From positions 1 to 61,657 of the forward strand of contig JADNYJ010000214.1 of NCBI GenBank assembly GCA_015501075.1: DNA of 61,657 bases, in the 5' to 3' direction. Every line of letters starts with the position of its first letter. The stretch's first letter is position 1. Below are positions 46,016-56,924 of this stretch, piece by piece. Below the pieces are notes generated by a model. It worked only from the letters and a program-made list of their open reading frames with translations, had not been told where the DNA came from and ran no database searches. The DNA comes from Gymnopilus junonius (lineage: Eukaryota > Basidiomycota > Agaricomycetes > Agaricales > Galerinaceae). A program made the position numbers and the translations under genes.

Positions 46016-47462
46016 ATGGCGGCATGGAATGAGTTGACTCACATGATGGAAGTCGATGACAAGCAGAGACTTACAGTAACCTTGTGCATCAGGCGTCAAG
46101 CTCCTAGACCACATACCACGATGCGCCCTCCGCCTAACCCAGAGAACATCCACGTTGTCCTCAATCCAAAAGCCGGTGGCGATGTATTCATTGACATCCC
46201 TTTCGCTGAGATCCGGCGCCTAAGCTTCAGTCCTTCGAGGTTACTCCATTACTTCTGCTTCATCGTTCTCGGTTTGAAAGGGACGTTGCACGATAACGAT
46301 GATAGGGTGGTTGCTCTCGAGGGAGAAGAAGGTGGTGCGATCAGTACTAAAATTGAAGCTGGTAGGACTTACCTCTATCATGTTGAAGGCGATGGCGAGT
46401 TGTAACTTATTCTCCAATATTTTCCTTTATTGACACTGTCGCAGAATCATCATTCACTTCGTCACTTGTCGACCCAGAGGCCGTGCGCGAATTGGGCAGC
46501 AACGTTTCATCGACTTCGGAAGGTCATGATACGGCTTTTCGGACGCGTTTAATTGAAAGAGACGGGTCCGGGATATTTTCTGGGACGTTTCCAGATTATT
46601 GCCATGGTCAACACATCATTGCACATAGCAAAGGTGCTGATGTAACTATTCGATTTTTTTTGATGCGTACGCCCGGATTCTCATTATTTCCAGTGGCTCA
46701 ATTTAATCATTGAAAATCGGACTCCTTACGATAACGACAACATGTCCGGTTTTGATAGAGTCGACGATCCAAGGAATGGGTTTCTAGATTCGCCCAATAT
46801 TCACCTTAGCATATCGAAGAGGAATGTTTTTATATTCAAGGTAGTGCAGTTCCATGATCTCTTTCATCGGATCACACCCTTATTATCCCCAGACACCTAA
46901 CTGTTACCTTCGTCGTGAGGATATTCCGCTGGCTGAGCCTAATCATGATATCTATCCCGGTAGCATGGCCCCTCTTGATTGTCGCTTTACAATGATGTTG
47001 GCAGTTGATAGTCCTGGTCCGAAGAGTCTACACATCGAATCACCTTCTGATGCTATGTTCGTGGAACCAAGTGCCAATGACCTTCCTTCTGGTCTTCTTC
47101 TGGATTATTTCAATGCAGCAGTCCTCCTCAAGTACTACTTGAAAGGCAATGAACCACTTAATTCATACCCCTTTCCTCGACCTCTAGCTGTACCCGTTGT
47201 ATGCCAGCAAACTTTTATACCAAGATCCGATAATAGAAAAAGTCTAAATTGCCCACCGCCTCCTCCAGGCACCAAATATCAACCGAAGCAGTATGATGAC
47301 GACGACGATGAGCAGGATGTGAATCCTGATGAGTACATCGATGCAATGGTTCTTGGTTTCTGGATGATGTCCGGAAACGCGCAAAAGAGACGTGAAAAGG
47401 AGCAACGAGAGCGTACAGAGAAGATTAACAACTGGATTTCGGTCTCGGAAACTGCAGTTTAG
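46016..47462 (+). CDS. HNH nuclease-domain protein
   Basis: Four exons: 46016-46394, 46445-46641, 46694-46840 and 46893-47462 (a start at 46121 is also possible). The first intron must begin with GC (GCGAGT at 46395) to keep phase; the others are GT-AG. The N-terminal part (VFIDIPFAEIRRLSFSPSR, YLYHVEGDG) precedes an HNH-type core: CHGQHIIAHSKGADWL, then RVDDPRNGFLDSPNIHLSI and VFIFKTPNCYLRREDIP. His-His at the strand turn and the Asn in RNG fit the HNH nuclease fold. Many basidiomycetes have expanded families of such proteins with no known function. After the core come a Pro/Asp-rich stretch (YDDDDDEQD) and a coiled-coil-like RREKEQRERTEK. About 430 residues from the first ATG. Confidence 0.78.
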
Positions 47463-48169
47463 TTTTCCATTTCTCTGCATTGTCTCATAGTAGAATTGTA
47501 ATGATTGTTATGTAATTCCCACTGGTAATGGATTCCATGTGCATTTACTGGCTTTACCTTGCCATCTTAAATCTATCCAAATAATGTCACTACTTTCTTG
47601 CCTTGCTTTCATCTATGTATGTGATTACTATGGACACTGTCAACTTCTCATACTCTCAAAATTCTCCATTCTCTCATTCTCCTAATTCTCAAACTCTCAG
47701 AATTCTCCTAATCCTTGCACTCTTGAAATTGTCTCATTTTCCCAGTTCTTAGTCTCTCCTAGCCAGACTTCGATATATCTGATGTGCCCTTCAGATCATG
47801 ATATATGAACCCAGTTCTCACATTCTCTCAATTCTTCCAATTCTTGCATTCTCATATTCTCCTGACTCTTGTATTCTCAAAATGCCCCTAGTTTTGGCAT
47901 TTCTTGCATGCTCTCATGGATTTATGGTCTCATTGGTGACTTTCCATGGTCTCTTCTTATTGTGGCTTGGTAGCTTGATGGTCATACTACCAGGCTGAGA
48001 ATGTTCATCTGGAACTGGAAAAAAGGACTGCTGTTATATATACATCAGGGTTCTGTTCTTCTAATTCCAAATTAAAATTTGAGGCTCAGAAATACCATCC
48101 CCTCTAATAAAGAGCAGACTGATGACATTGATGGTGGAGCATTGCATGCACCTCAGCAGCAGGGAAATT
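47463..48169. other. Low-complexity intergenic region
   Basis: Around 700 bases. From about 47640 to 47890 the plus strand is dominated by imperfect ATTCTC units. No gene was seen. The fourth MYND relic starts at its right edge. Confidence 0.5.
47640..47890. repeat. Imperfect ATTCTC repeats
   Basis: Two blocks (about 47640-47760 and 47810-47890) of degenerate 6-11 base units such as AATTCTC and CATTCTC. Confidence 0.65.
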
Positions 48170-48595
48170 CCAATTGCAAGTCTGTTGTAGATGCAATCTC
48201 ATGAGATTCTGCAATGAAGAAGCAAGTCATACTCTTTTCTGTAGTGGATATCCTCCTACATTATTCTTTTCCTTATAGTGCCAAAAGCAGGCATGGAAAT
48301 TCTATATGTTCACCCACAAAGCCTGCAGAAAGATTCATTCTCTAAAAGAATTACTTGGGATCAACTGGAAGCATGTATAGGATCCAGATTTTACCTTTGA
48401 TCAGTTCCAAGCCTTGTGCAAGGCAAAATGCATTGATATTTTTATGTTGTAGATATTTTGCATCATCTGGGGGGGTGTCAGGAGTGGAAGGAATGCATCC
48501 CTTCAGGACCCAGCAGTGCTTAGTGATCGGGAAGCCCAGTGCAGAATTATGTTGACTATGATGGAGAGCAATGCAGAAGAAGTTGAGATGGTGTG
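48170..48595 (+). pseudogene. MYND-family relic, copy 4 (5' part lost)
   Basis: Matches only the 3' end of the MYND genes at 183 and 2119. Exon piece up to 48221 encodes CCRCNLMRFCNEE; an intron-like segment 48222-48278 starts GCAAGT and ends TATAG; then from 48279 CQKQAWKF and THKAC follow. Downstream the frame hits stops (near 48382 and 48449) while nucleotide similarity continues to about 48595, ending in a match to the TMDDGEKVEI tail. This is the complement of copy 3, which keeps only the 5' half. Confidence 0.8.
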
Positions 48596-49776
48596 TATAG
48601 ATAGACTGTCATGAACAATTCAGAGTTTTCTGGTCCTCGCTGTCTTGATTTAACTTCATTGTAACGTTTAAAGGCCTCTTGTTCTCAAAATCATAAGAAT
48701 GAAGCATCAAAGGTCCATTTTCTTGTGACGGGTTGACCAGAAAATCTTCAACAAATCGGCGGATAGTTTACTACCGGTCAAGCACAAATTTATGGATCCC
48801 GCAATTAGGAATAGAAAATATGCTAGTATGCAAGAGGAGACCAACGGAATATGTTTATATTTTAAAGGTGAAAATGATATGGGCCGTGTGCCACTTGACG
48901 TCAGCCATGTTCATCATTGAGCACTGATAAGTACACCTCAGCTGCAGGACAGTGACATGTGCTGTATGTTTCGATTTGGCTTGACTAAATGTTCACACAG
49001 ATCCTCATACTATCAGAAGGAGGGGCATGGGCTGTGGTAACTCCTACCAAGCACGATTTTAAAAAATTCCTGGCAAGAGCGAACTGAACATGGTAAGGTC
49101 ATCGATACTTATCCAGAAATGATACGCCAACATACCCAGTGCCGAAGTATGTGTTCGTAAACTGATAACATGGGTACATCGGCCCCGCTAAAGAAAATCC
49201 CAAAGTACATCACGAAGTATGAGAGCATCAAAATAGATATCTGAAGTAAAAAAGGACCCTTAGCCACTCAACGGCAAATCTCAAAAATTCGCATCAGAAG
49301 AATGGAAAACATAGGAGGGGGGGGGGTCCATGTGGACATAAAGTTAGCGCAAGGCGCACCCGACGCGCTTCTGAGATTCTGGTAGACTGCAGTCTCCGTG
49401 GACCGTTCATTAGAGTTCAAGGGTGGTCGGAAAAGGCGACACAGCCGTCGCCAATGAATATGACGACGCCCCGAAGTTGACCCACGGGGCATGCCCGAGG
49501 TCGGTGACCGAATTTAGATCTATGCTGTGCAGAGGGGAATTGCACCCTGAATGACAAGAAGCGAATAGAATTGAATAGCGATATCACAAGCCGGCACAGT
49601 AATTTTATGATAAATCAAAAGTGAAGGGATCTGCATGATCATCAAGAATATCAGGGGGACGCGATCATGAAAGATTTTTAAGACGGTCCCTTACCGACAA
49701 GAGGCCCGACGCTCTATTGGTGATAAGTACGGGGTATTCTGATGGAAGGGCGCAGGCGGCGGTCATTGGGTGATGG
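48596..49776. other. Intergenic region
   Basis: About 1.2 kb; no open frame with recognisable features. A run of 13 G lies around 49316-49326 (GGAGGGGGGGGGG). Confidence 0.35.
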
Positions 49777-50868
49777 TCAACCAAAGGCGGAGATGAAACC
49801 GGTTCCGCGTCGCAAATCTGGGTCGTCTGCCTGCGGGTCATAGTCATCGCGCTGGACGAGATCGATTTCCCATTCCTCTTCCCGCTTATGCAAAGGCGGG
49901 TATGCTTCACGCTCTTTGTAAGACGTTTCTAGGAACTGTCGCTGCAGCAGCGATCTCGAAGGTTCGTCTGCAGCGTTAGCCCTCTTCCACTCCGTGGCTC
50001 TATCCCATAGCGTCCGTCTCCCGTTCACGATATCGCTCCACTCCACGCGTGGAGAACGGTAATCCAGTAGCAGGGTGAAGCGTGGATCCTTCATGCAATC
50101 TAGCAACGAGGAAATCCACAATGGGTATTGAGGATCGTCGACTGGGAGGAAATTCATGATGAGGACGAGCATCGAAAGCTTATCGCAGGACTTGAGAATC
50201 CCTCTGAGAGACGAGCATATATTGCGGATGGTGGTGTTGGGAAGGTCACGACGCGTGCTGACTGCAAGATGGGTAAGGGCAGGAAGGTCGGCGACGGAAG
50301 AGTATCGGTGGCCGTGGGTTATGCTGGTATAAAAATGGGTAACTGATTTGAAGATGTGATCGTAGAAGTTAACTAGATGTGGACTGCCATAGTGTACGAG
50401 GAACATGATGGATGGATGGATGGCATGTTGTCGGAGCCAGAAGGCGTTGGAAGTGAGGTTCTGACCAGTGATGGCGAGTTTCGATAGCCCAACAAATACA
50501 GGTGCCACGCTGGCGAGCGCAGTCTCAAGGGATGGCCGCCTTTCGTTGACGACGTGGACCCAGGTATCGACGGTGTAGCTAGAGAGCATCCGGGGCATGA
50601 TATGGAGCTTGGACTTCAGAGCAGGTATATAGATCCTCCGCTTGGGTAACAGGGTAGTAGTGAACCGACTAACGTGTTCGGGCACGACCATCACGACCTG
50701 GCGAAAGATCACTGGGAGAACGAGGATGTTGACATCGTTGCATATGAGACGAAGGCGACGAGCTTCAGCTATGCTCGACTCTGCCAAAATAACAAAGATC
50801 TCCCTAATCAATTCGACGGGAAGTACACCCCAGATGAGAGGAGATAATTCGAGAGTACTAGACCGAAT
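49777..50868 (-). CDS. F-box-like protein, 5' end unresolved
   Basis: One long exon of about 360 codons on the minus strand. It opens with LPVELIREIFVILAE and ARRLRLICNDVNILVLPVIF, the arrangement of agaric F-box-like proteins (F-box followed by a conserved LPxxF segment), then about 250 residues without a named domain and an acidic end (EEEWEIDLVQRDDYDPQADD). F-box proteins select substrates for ubiquitin ligases; no target is known. There is no ATG between the coding frame and the in-frame TAA at 50869-50871. Either a short upstream exon joins at the TCTAG site near 50860, or the start is lost. Confidence 0.6.
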   Translation of the reverse strand: MRSSTLELSPLIWGVLPVELIREIFVILAESSIAEARRLRLICNDVNILVLPVIFRQVVMVVPEHVSRFTTTLLPKRRIYIPALKSKLHIMPRMLSSYTVDTWVHVVNERRPSLETALASVAPVFVGLSKLAITGQNLTSNAFWLRQHAIHPSIMFLVHYGSPHLVNFYDHIFKSVTHFYTSITHGHRYSSVADLPALTHLAVSTRRDLPNTTIRNICSSLRGILKSCDKLSMLVLIMNFLPVDDPQYPLWISSLLDCMKDPRFTLLLDYRSPRVEWSDIVNGRRTLWDRATEWKRANAADEPSRSLLQRQFLETSYKEREAYPPLHKREEEWEIDLVQRDDYDPQADDPDLRRGTGFISAFG

Positions 50869-53800
50869 TTATAAATGAATTTTACGCAATCGGATCATGA
50901 ATTAACACGCACATGGGATCCTTTTCCATCCTCACAGAGAGTCAATGCAGAAATCCAATGTCGTTCAATACGCCTCCGTCGTTCCTAGAAGCCCTGTGTG
51001 GGTTGGATGAGCGTTGAGAAGAAAGGGGAGCTGGGCCATGTCACAGTTCTAATCCAGCTGGCCATCGTGTCATCATCTTGTCATTACCACTCCATGGACC
51101 CGGCCCTAAACCATTTATCCCGAAAGGCCACTTAAACTGCTTGGCATGTACTCGCAGGAAATTCCTAAAATGCTTGAAGCAGCACAGTCATGTACGAGAT
51201 TTTATTACAGAAAAGTTTTTTTTTTGCGGTTCAACCAAAAGTAGGAGAAAGGAAAGATAACAATCCAGCGTAATTCAGCCTGGATTTTCGTCGGATCCGA
51301 TGTTCTCACACTCCCCCTACACTAGGACCCAGACAACGGAACTGACAGGTTATCTAAATCTAAGCGTGTGCTCAGACAGTATCGGTACGAGCCACCGCTG
51401 CTTCGCCAACAAGCTTCCTTATGGCTTTACCCAGCAATGCGGCTCCACCAAACGTTAACGGACTCCCGTCAGATGAACGAGCGCGAGCGCGACACGGAAA
51501 CTATTTCGATTCGGAGTCTAATCCTAGAAATATAACAAGATACGGATGGACCATAGTTAAGCGTATAAGTCCTCGGGAAATGCGTTAGAAAATAACAATC
51601 TCTGAGATCCGGAAGGATGAAGAGCTGACGATTTAGATAACTTCAATGCTCGGATCATTGACCCGCCGAGACCCAATTAGCTTGACACCCGTACGCGTTG
51701 TGCAATGACAGAATCCAAGTACAGAGAGTTCAAGTTGTCAATCATTTAAAATGTGCTTCGGGACTAGATAGACGAACGTGCTAATAGGTTATGTCATACG
51801 CATCGTTAGAACCGAAGCACTAAAAGTCTAGAATATATTGAACACAAGAAATATTTAAACGGTTACCTCAGGTAAAGCGCCTACCTCAGATGCGTGGGCA
51901 GAGGTAATTAAAAAGAAGACGCAATAGGCTACCTTTCCATGAGAATCGGTATTTCGCATAATTCTAAGCCAGATTCAGCGTACCATAATGGGCTTTAAGC
52001 ATCGTCTGAACTACGCAATGTCAATGAGAACAATACCATTGGGCTTAAGAGGGACGTATAGACGGAAAACATGAAATGTTCTATACCAGAGATAATCTGG
52101 AAACGGGTTCTCGAGCGTTCCAATCGTTCACGCTTGATAACAAGACTCCACCTTACATGTGCGCACATACATGGGTATTTTCCAAGTTGCTCTCTTTGTG
52201 GGCGCGAACATCTTAAATCCTTAGTAAACTTTATTATAGTAACCATGTTCACGCGAGATGATGTATGTACTGTACCTCAGTTCGGAGTTCTTGAGTAATG
52301 CGCACTACGGCTCTTGATTTAAAGCTACGCAATATATGGGATATAGAATTGAAGAAGCCCCGTGGCTTGTGCTGGCCGCTGACCTACGCTAACAGATCAC
52401 AAAAGCGAGGGTATATTGATAGAAATGAAGAGGATATCCTAGAGATTGTGTAGATAACCGATGCCCGAGCCTTTGAGACTGATAACGTTACGAACGAGTC
52501 CGGTGAATTCTTGGAATGTCGGATTCATCATGGGGTCATGTTTACGGAAGGCGAGCTCAAGGGGTACGTACAGCGTGCATTTACCGGCTGTCATGCTTTG
52601 TGGCACTGGATAGCATGGTTATCGACTACTAGACCGTAAGTGAAATTTGGAAGTGTGGGCGCTAAGGGAAACTTCAAGCTCAAAAGTCACATGGAGTTGC
52701 GATTGTGTGCGTCTAGTTATATACTACCTATTTATTTATCACTGTCAATTGATGATCAGAAAGGTCGGTCCAGTTGACATTCCAGAATTCCATCCATAAA
52801 GAATGATTTCGATTTATTTGCTCCGTGGATTATACCAGTGTCCGTGGAAGTGGTATTCAGATAATGAACCGGGTTTCAGTCGAGAAAAAAAGAATGCGCT
52901 CGACAGAATAAGATGGGTACAGAGTTTATTTGACAGATGGAATATTGGAAGAACTTCGACCTGGCCGGAGAAGAGAGGGTGTTCCCGGCGATGAGGAGTT
53001 GATGGAGGGATGGTGGCGCATCAGGGATTCTCGCTGAGGACCTGATGGTGATAGACATCATGATCAGTAGGGGACTTGTGGGTGCTTCTGCCTCGTCGAC
53101 CTGTCCCCCGTCCGTAGTGCTTAGTGGATTATCTTCCTGGTCAGGGACCCCTCGGTTGCTTTTCAATGAGTCTAAATGGGCCACCTCGGGCAGATTATCT
53201 ACCGTATCATACAGAAATTAGAATGTAGTAATTAAATAAACGTCCTAAACGACTTCGAACTCCCGCTGCTTGAAGTTAAATGGCAATCGCATCAAAGAAT
53301 TTGACGGTGCACACCACTGTCAACTGTCAGTGAAAGGTTTCCTGCATTGAACCTAGTTGGGTATCAATGTCAACGTTTACAAGTATAAGAATGAATTTCT
53401 AGAAGAAAATCAGTCGAAACGTAAGTGGATTGATTATCTACTTTAACCAGTTAATTCAAAATGGCACTTCAGTGTCTTTCTGTTGGGACTAGACATAATA
53501 GTACAAATTTTGTGATTTTATGTGATTTTAAACACTCTCTAAGCTATAGATTACGTATGGGAAGGTCTCCCAAGCCAAATAAATCCTTCTTTCATTTAGT
53601 GAACAGGTAATAAGGACTTCCGTCCACATTATCACCACAGATTATGAGCCTGATTGACGGTTGACGATAAATCTTTTCAAAGATAAACTAACTTCTGGTG
53701 AGTATAATTGATGTCGCTGGGAATTTTTTAAGGTAGTCCCTGTCGTACTGTGTTTCATGGAGTAGATACTTATACGGAATATGTTTCGCTTCTTTTCAAG

Positions 53801-54125
53801 TTTACACTTCAGCATATAAAGCGATAGTTGGAGGAACAGAAAAAATACAAGAATTTAAAATATAATAGCAAAAATACCCCTCAGATCTTCAATCAATAAT
53901 TCAGCGATGGAAATCCGGAGGCGGGAGGTCGGGCGTGGTCATCTGGGTATAGTAGAGTTCTGCGATGCACCTACTTACCAAGTACACAATCCACCTCAAC
54001 TCGTTAAGAATATAATTAAGCTCTTATTGGTACCTCTTCTTATATCGCTTCAAACTCACTGGGCAGCTGAACAGAAGAACAGGAATGCTTTCTGCCGCGG
54101 TTGCTGAGATATTAATAGCTTTACA
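50869..54125. other. Gene-poor region, about 3.3 kb
   Basis: No supported gene. Frames at 52071-52298 and 52876-53184 have no motif. Sequence between 53220 and 53900 is very AT-rich. Confidence 0.35.
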
Positions 54126-54650
54126 TCACGTGCCGTGCTTACCGCCCTTTCCCGAACCGGAATCCGACGCGCGTTGCAGTTTTCTCCCGCTCTTGTCTGT
54201 CGCGTCACACTCCCTGGACGGTCGCTGTGAAGGAAGACGCAGCTCATTCTTTTTCTGAACCTCAGGTTTCGTCTCATATATGCGGATACTCCCCTCAGCT
54301 TTCTCCTCTCCGCGTTTCAAGTGCAATTTCAGTGGATACGGATAGGGAGGCTGAATGGTGTAGAGTGAAGGCAGTTGAAGGCTTTTCGTCGACGTCAGGG
54401 CATCATATTTGTTCAAGGTGAGAAGTGGTGAACTTGTATCCTCCAATTTACCCTTAAAGACGCGTAGACCGGCCGTTTGACACGTATGAATGGATTTGTC
54501 AGTGTTGGTCGTCTCAACATCTCTTCCGGCAAGGTGTGTACGACGCGCTGTTATAGCTATCTTCTGTATTAATTTATATATTACAGCATCTGCTTCCCTG
54601 ACTTCGTTCCGATGATCACTGCCTTGAGGTGAATGATCGCTGTGGGCCAC
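54126..54650 (-). CDS. Unrecognised hydrophilic protein
   Basis: Open frame of 174 codons on the minus strand. The C-terminal 110 residues look coding: VFKGKLEDTSSPLLTLNKYD, PPYPYPLKLHLKRGEEK, IRIYETKPEVQKKNELRLP, and a basic Gly/Ser-rich end. The 5' side is uncertain; another minus-strand frame up to 54772 may hold an earlier exon. No domain recognised. Confidence 0.35.
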   Translation of the reverse strand: MAHSDHSPQGSDHRNEVREADAVIYKLIQKIAITARRTHLAGRDVETTNTDKSIHTCQTAGLRVFKGKLEDTSSPLLTLNKYDALTSTKSLQLPSLYTIQPPYPYPLKLHLKRGEEKAEGSIRIYETKPEVQKKNELRLPSQRPSRECDATDKSGRKLQRASDSGSGKGGKHGT

Positions 54651-55483
54651 CTATCAGACGCCTCGAGGTTGGATCCGGCTGTTTGGTTTACAGCAACTTG
54701 AATCTCTGTTTTGAACTTTGGGCCGTTGTAAAGGTATTTAGAGATGTTTTCAATGCACTTTACTTGCATCATCCGTTATATCTAACTTTGTGAATTTTTG
54801 GCAGGCTTTTAGTTCCTCCACGCGTCGGACAACTATGTGATTTCTCGTCCACTTTTCACATCAGTTCCGCGGTGGTCTCAACGTGGCTTGAAAACGCTGA
54901 GACCTCATGTTGATAAGGCTTGTCTATTTAATGAAAGCTGGCCCAAAGGCTTCTGGTTCGCTTCCCCCACCTACCGCAATAACTCGAAGACTGATAGCCT
55001 CTCTCTTTTTCAGCGTATCGCCTTTCGTCCAGCGCCACATTTCACCTTCCCCCCCTCATTCTTCAGGCCTCCTTTGTCTACTTTTGGAGGTTCCTTTTGA
55101 GTCCTTTTCGAGTCTACTTCATTTTACACGCTCATCCATTGTCTTTCCTTACACTTACATCCGTATATGTATATGAGGTCAGCCTTTCTCTTTGACTTTT
55201 TCTTGAACAAGGCTAATTCAAATTGTAGCCAATTGAAATCCATGTATGACTCGACTTCTTGCGCCCCTCCTTCCCATTCCGCATGGATGAATGGCGTCAG
55301 GTTATGATTTAAACTCAAGAATTTTAATTAAAATTTTCCATATTTTAACCTTTTCTATCGCTGACGATCTAGAACTATATTTTTGGCCAATATACTTCGA
55401 CGTCTTCAATATATCTCCCTTTACTGCGAAAGAGATGGATTTGGGAGGAAGAACGCACTGTCGGTTTTGACATACCTAAATTA
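54651..55483. other. Intergenic region
   Basis: About 830 bases, partly pyrimidine-rich on the plus strand (54960-55140). Nothing recognised. Confidence 0.35.
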
Positions 55484-55780
55484 TCATGTGCGTACCTGAA
55501 CCTTCTTTTCTGAGAATATTTGACATTTTAATCGTGGAGAAATTCTAGACGACGAGGCACGTTTCATTTTGCCATCCGTCGGCTCTCTGGCTATCTCCGC
55601 TCCTATCCTGCTCGCGCCCATACGCCATCGCACCGTGCTGACTTGGTCGAACTGGGAAGGTTGGATGTCATTCACGCCACTCGCCATCCTGAAATTGCCC
55701 CCGCGCCACTGGCCTGCCGCACGCCCCTCCGCTGATACGGGACGTATTACCTGTCGTAGGTTGATCTCTATTCCGCTCAT
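55484..55780 (-). CDS. Unrecognised open frame, 98 codons
   Basis: ATG-led (MSGIEINLRQVIRPVSAEG), no membrane segment or motif; a donor-like GTACGC follows VQ near its end, so it could be the first exon of a gene. No continuation found. Confidence 0.25.
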   Translation of the reverse strand: MSGIEINLRQVIRPVSAEGRAAGQWRGGNFRMASGVNDIQPSQFDQVSTVRWRMGASRIGAEIAREPTDGKMKRASSSRISPRLKCQIFSEKKVQVRT

Positions 55781-56924
55781 GAACTCTTGACTCGATTTCT
55801 TTAATGAATTTTCTCAAGGATTATATCGCCTATTAAACGCCTCCCTCCCCCGCCATCATGGGCAATGGGCATTGCGAAAGATAAAAAAAAGGGGTGAGTC
55901 GGCCGAATTGATGAAAGGCTCACGAGTTAAAAGATGGTCGATTTACGTCGATTTTTTCTCAGGTACAGTCATCAACGTGAGAGCCTTTCCTCAATCTTAT
56001 CGACCCGTCCCGGCTTGCTGACGCGTGACGGCCAAAAGAAGGACACCGTTTTGTCGGCAGAGCCGCCTTGTCGCCGCTTGCTTTTTTTTTTTTCTCAGTC
56101 GAAATTCTATAATCCCAAACAGGTATGTGTTCTCCGTCTGTGAGCTTGCTTTCATTTCTTATTGTCTTTTTTTTTTTGTCTGACGGAATTATCCCACTGG
56201 AAATGAAGTGCCCAGGTAGAACGCAATCACTTGTTGGAAGAAGCCCGTGTGTACAGGACTACATACGAAGCGTCCGTTATCCGTGAGAAGGAACGACAAA
56301 AAAAAACAATAAGGCAGCGAGCGATGAGGGTGCCGCGGAAGATAATGATAAAAGTAAGTGATGGGTATAGTGCGAGAAGGCTTGGTATGGATATGGATAT
56401 GGATATTGGTGGATGGATGGATGGAATGATGGTTCGTGAATGAATCGTGAAAGTGGATAACCAAAAACGTGTCGCGCATGAGTGGTGGTGAGAGAGGGTT
56501 GGGTTGGTTGAACAAGTGGGAGTGACGGATGGGTCATCGAGACGCATCCGAGGAAGGTCGGCCGGGGTGGTGTACCCAGTACGTCTCGACGACACAATCC
56601 TCAGGTCGTAAAATGTGTTAAGGGTAACGCAGGAATGAGACTATGATTACAGCCCAAACCAGGGCGAGAACAAAGCGAGGGAGAAAAGAACAGAAGAGGG
56701 GGACGTACGCAAGCCGATTGTTTTTTCATGACCCAGCCCACCCATACGGAACAAAGGAAGGGGAAGAACAAGGACCGGAACAAAGAAAAAAAAAGAAAGC
56801 CAGGTGCGCAAAAATACACATATCCATACATATCGTCCAAAAAGAATAACATGAACTCGAGAAAAACCCCTTTGTTAGACGCGCAGCATCAACGAAAAGG
56901 CGCCCCCGCCTCCTCCTGTTCATT
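55781..56924. other. Intergenic region downstream of the second HMG-box gene
   Basis: About 1.1 kb with short T-runs (56082-56093, 56167-56178) and GGATAT/GGATG microsatellite-like sequence at 56384-56425. No gene supported. Confidence 0.35.

Noticed and set aside
52876..53184. 102-codon minus-strand frame
   Set aside because: Starts without ATG, has no motif and no neighbouring exon.
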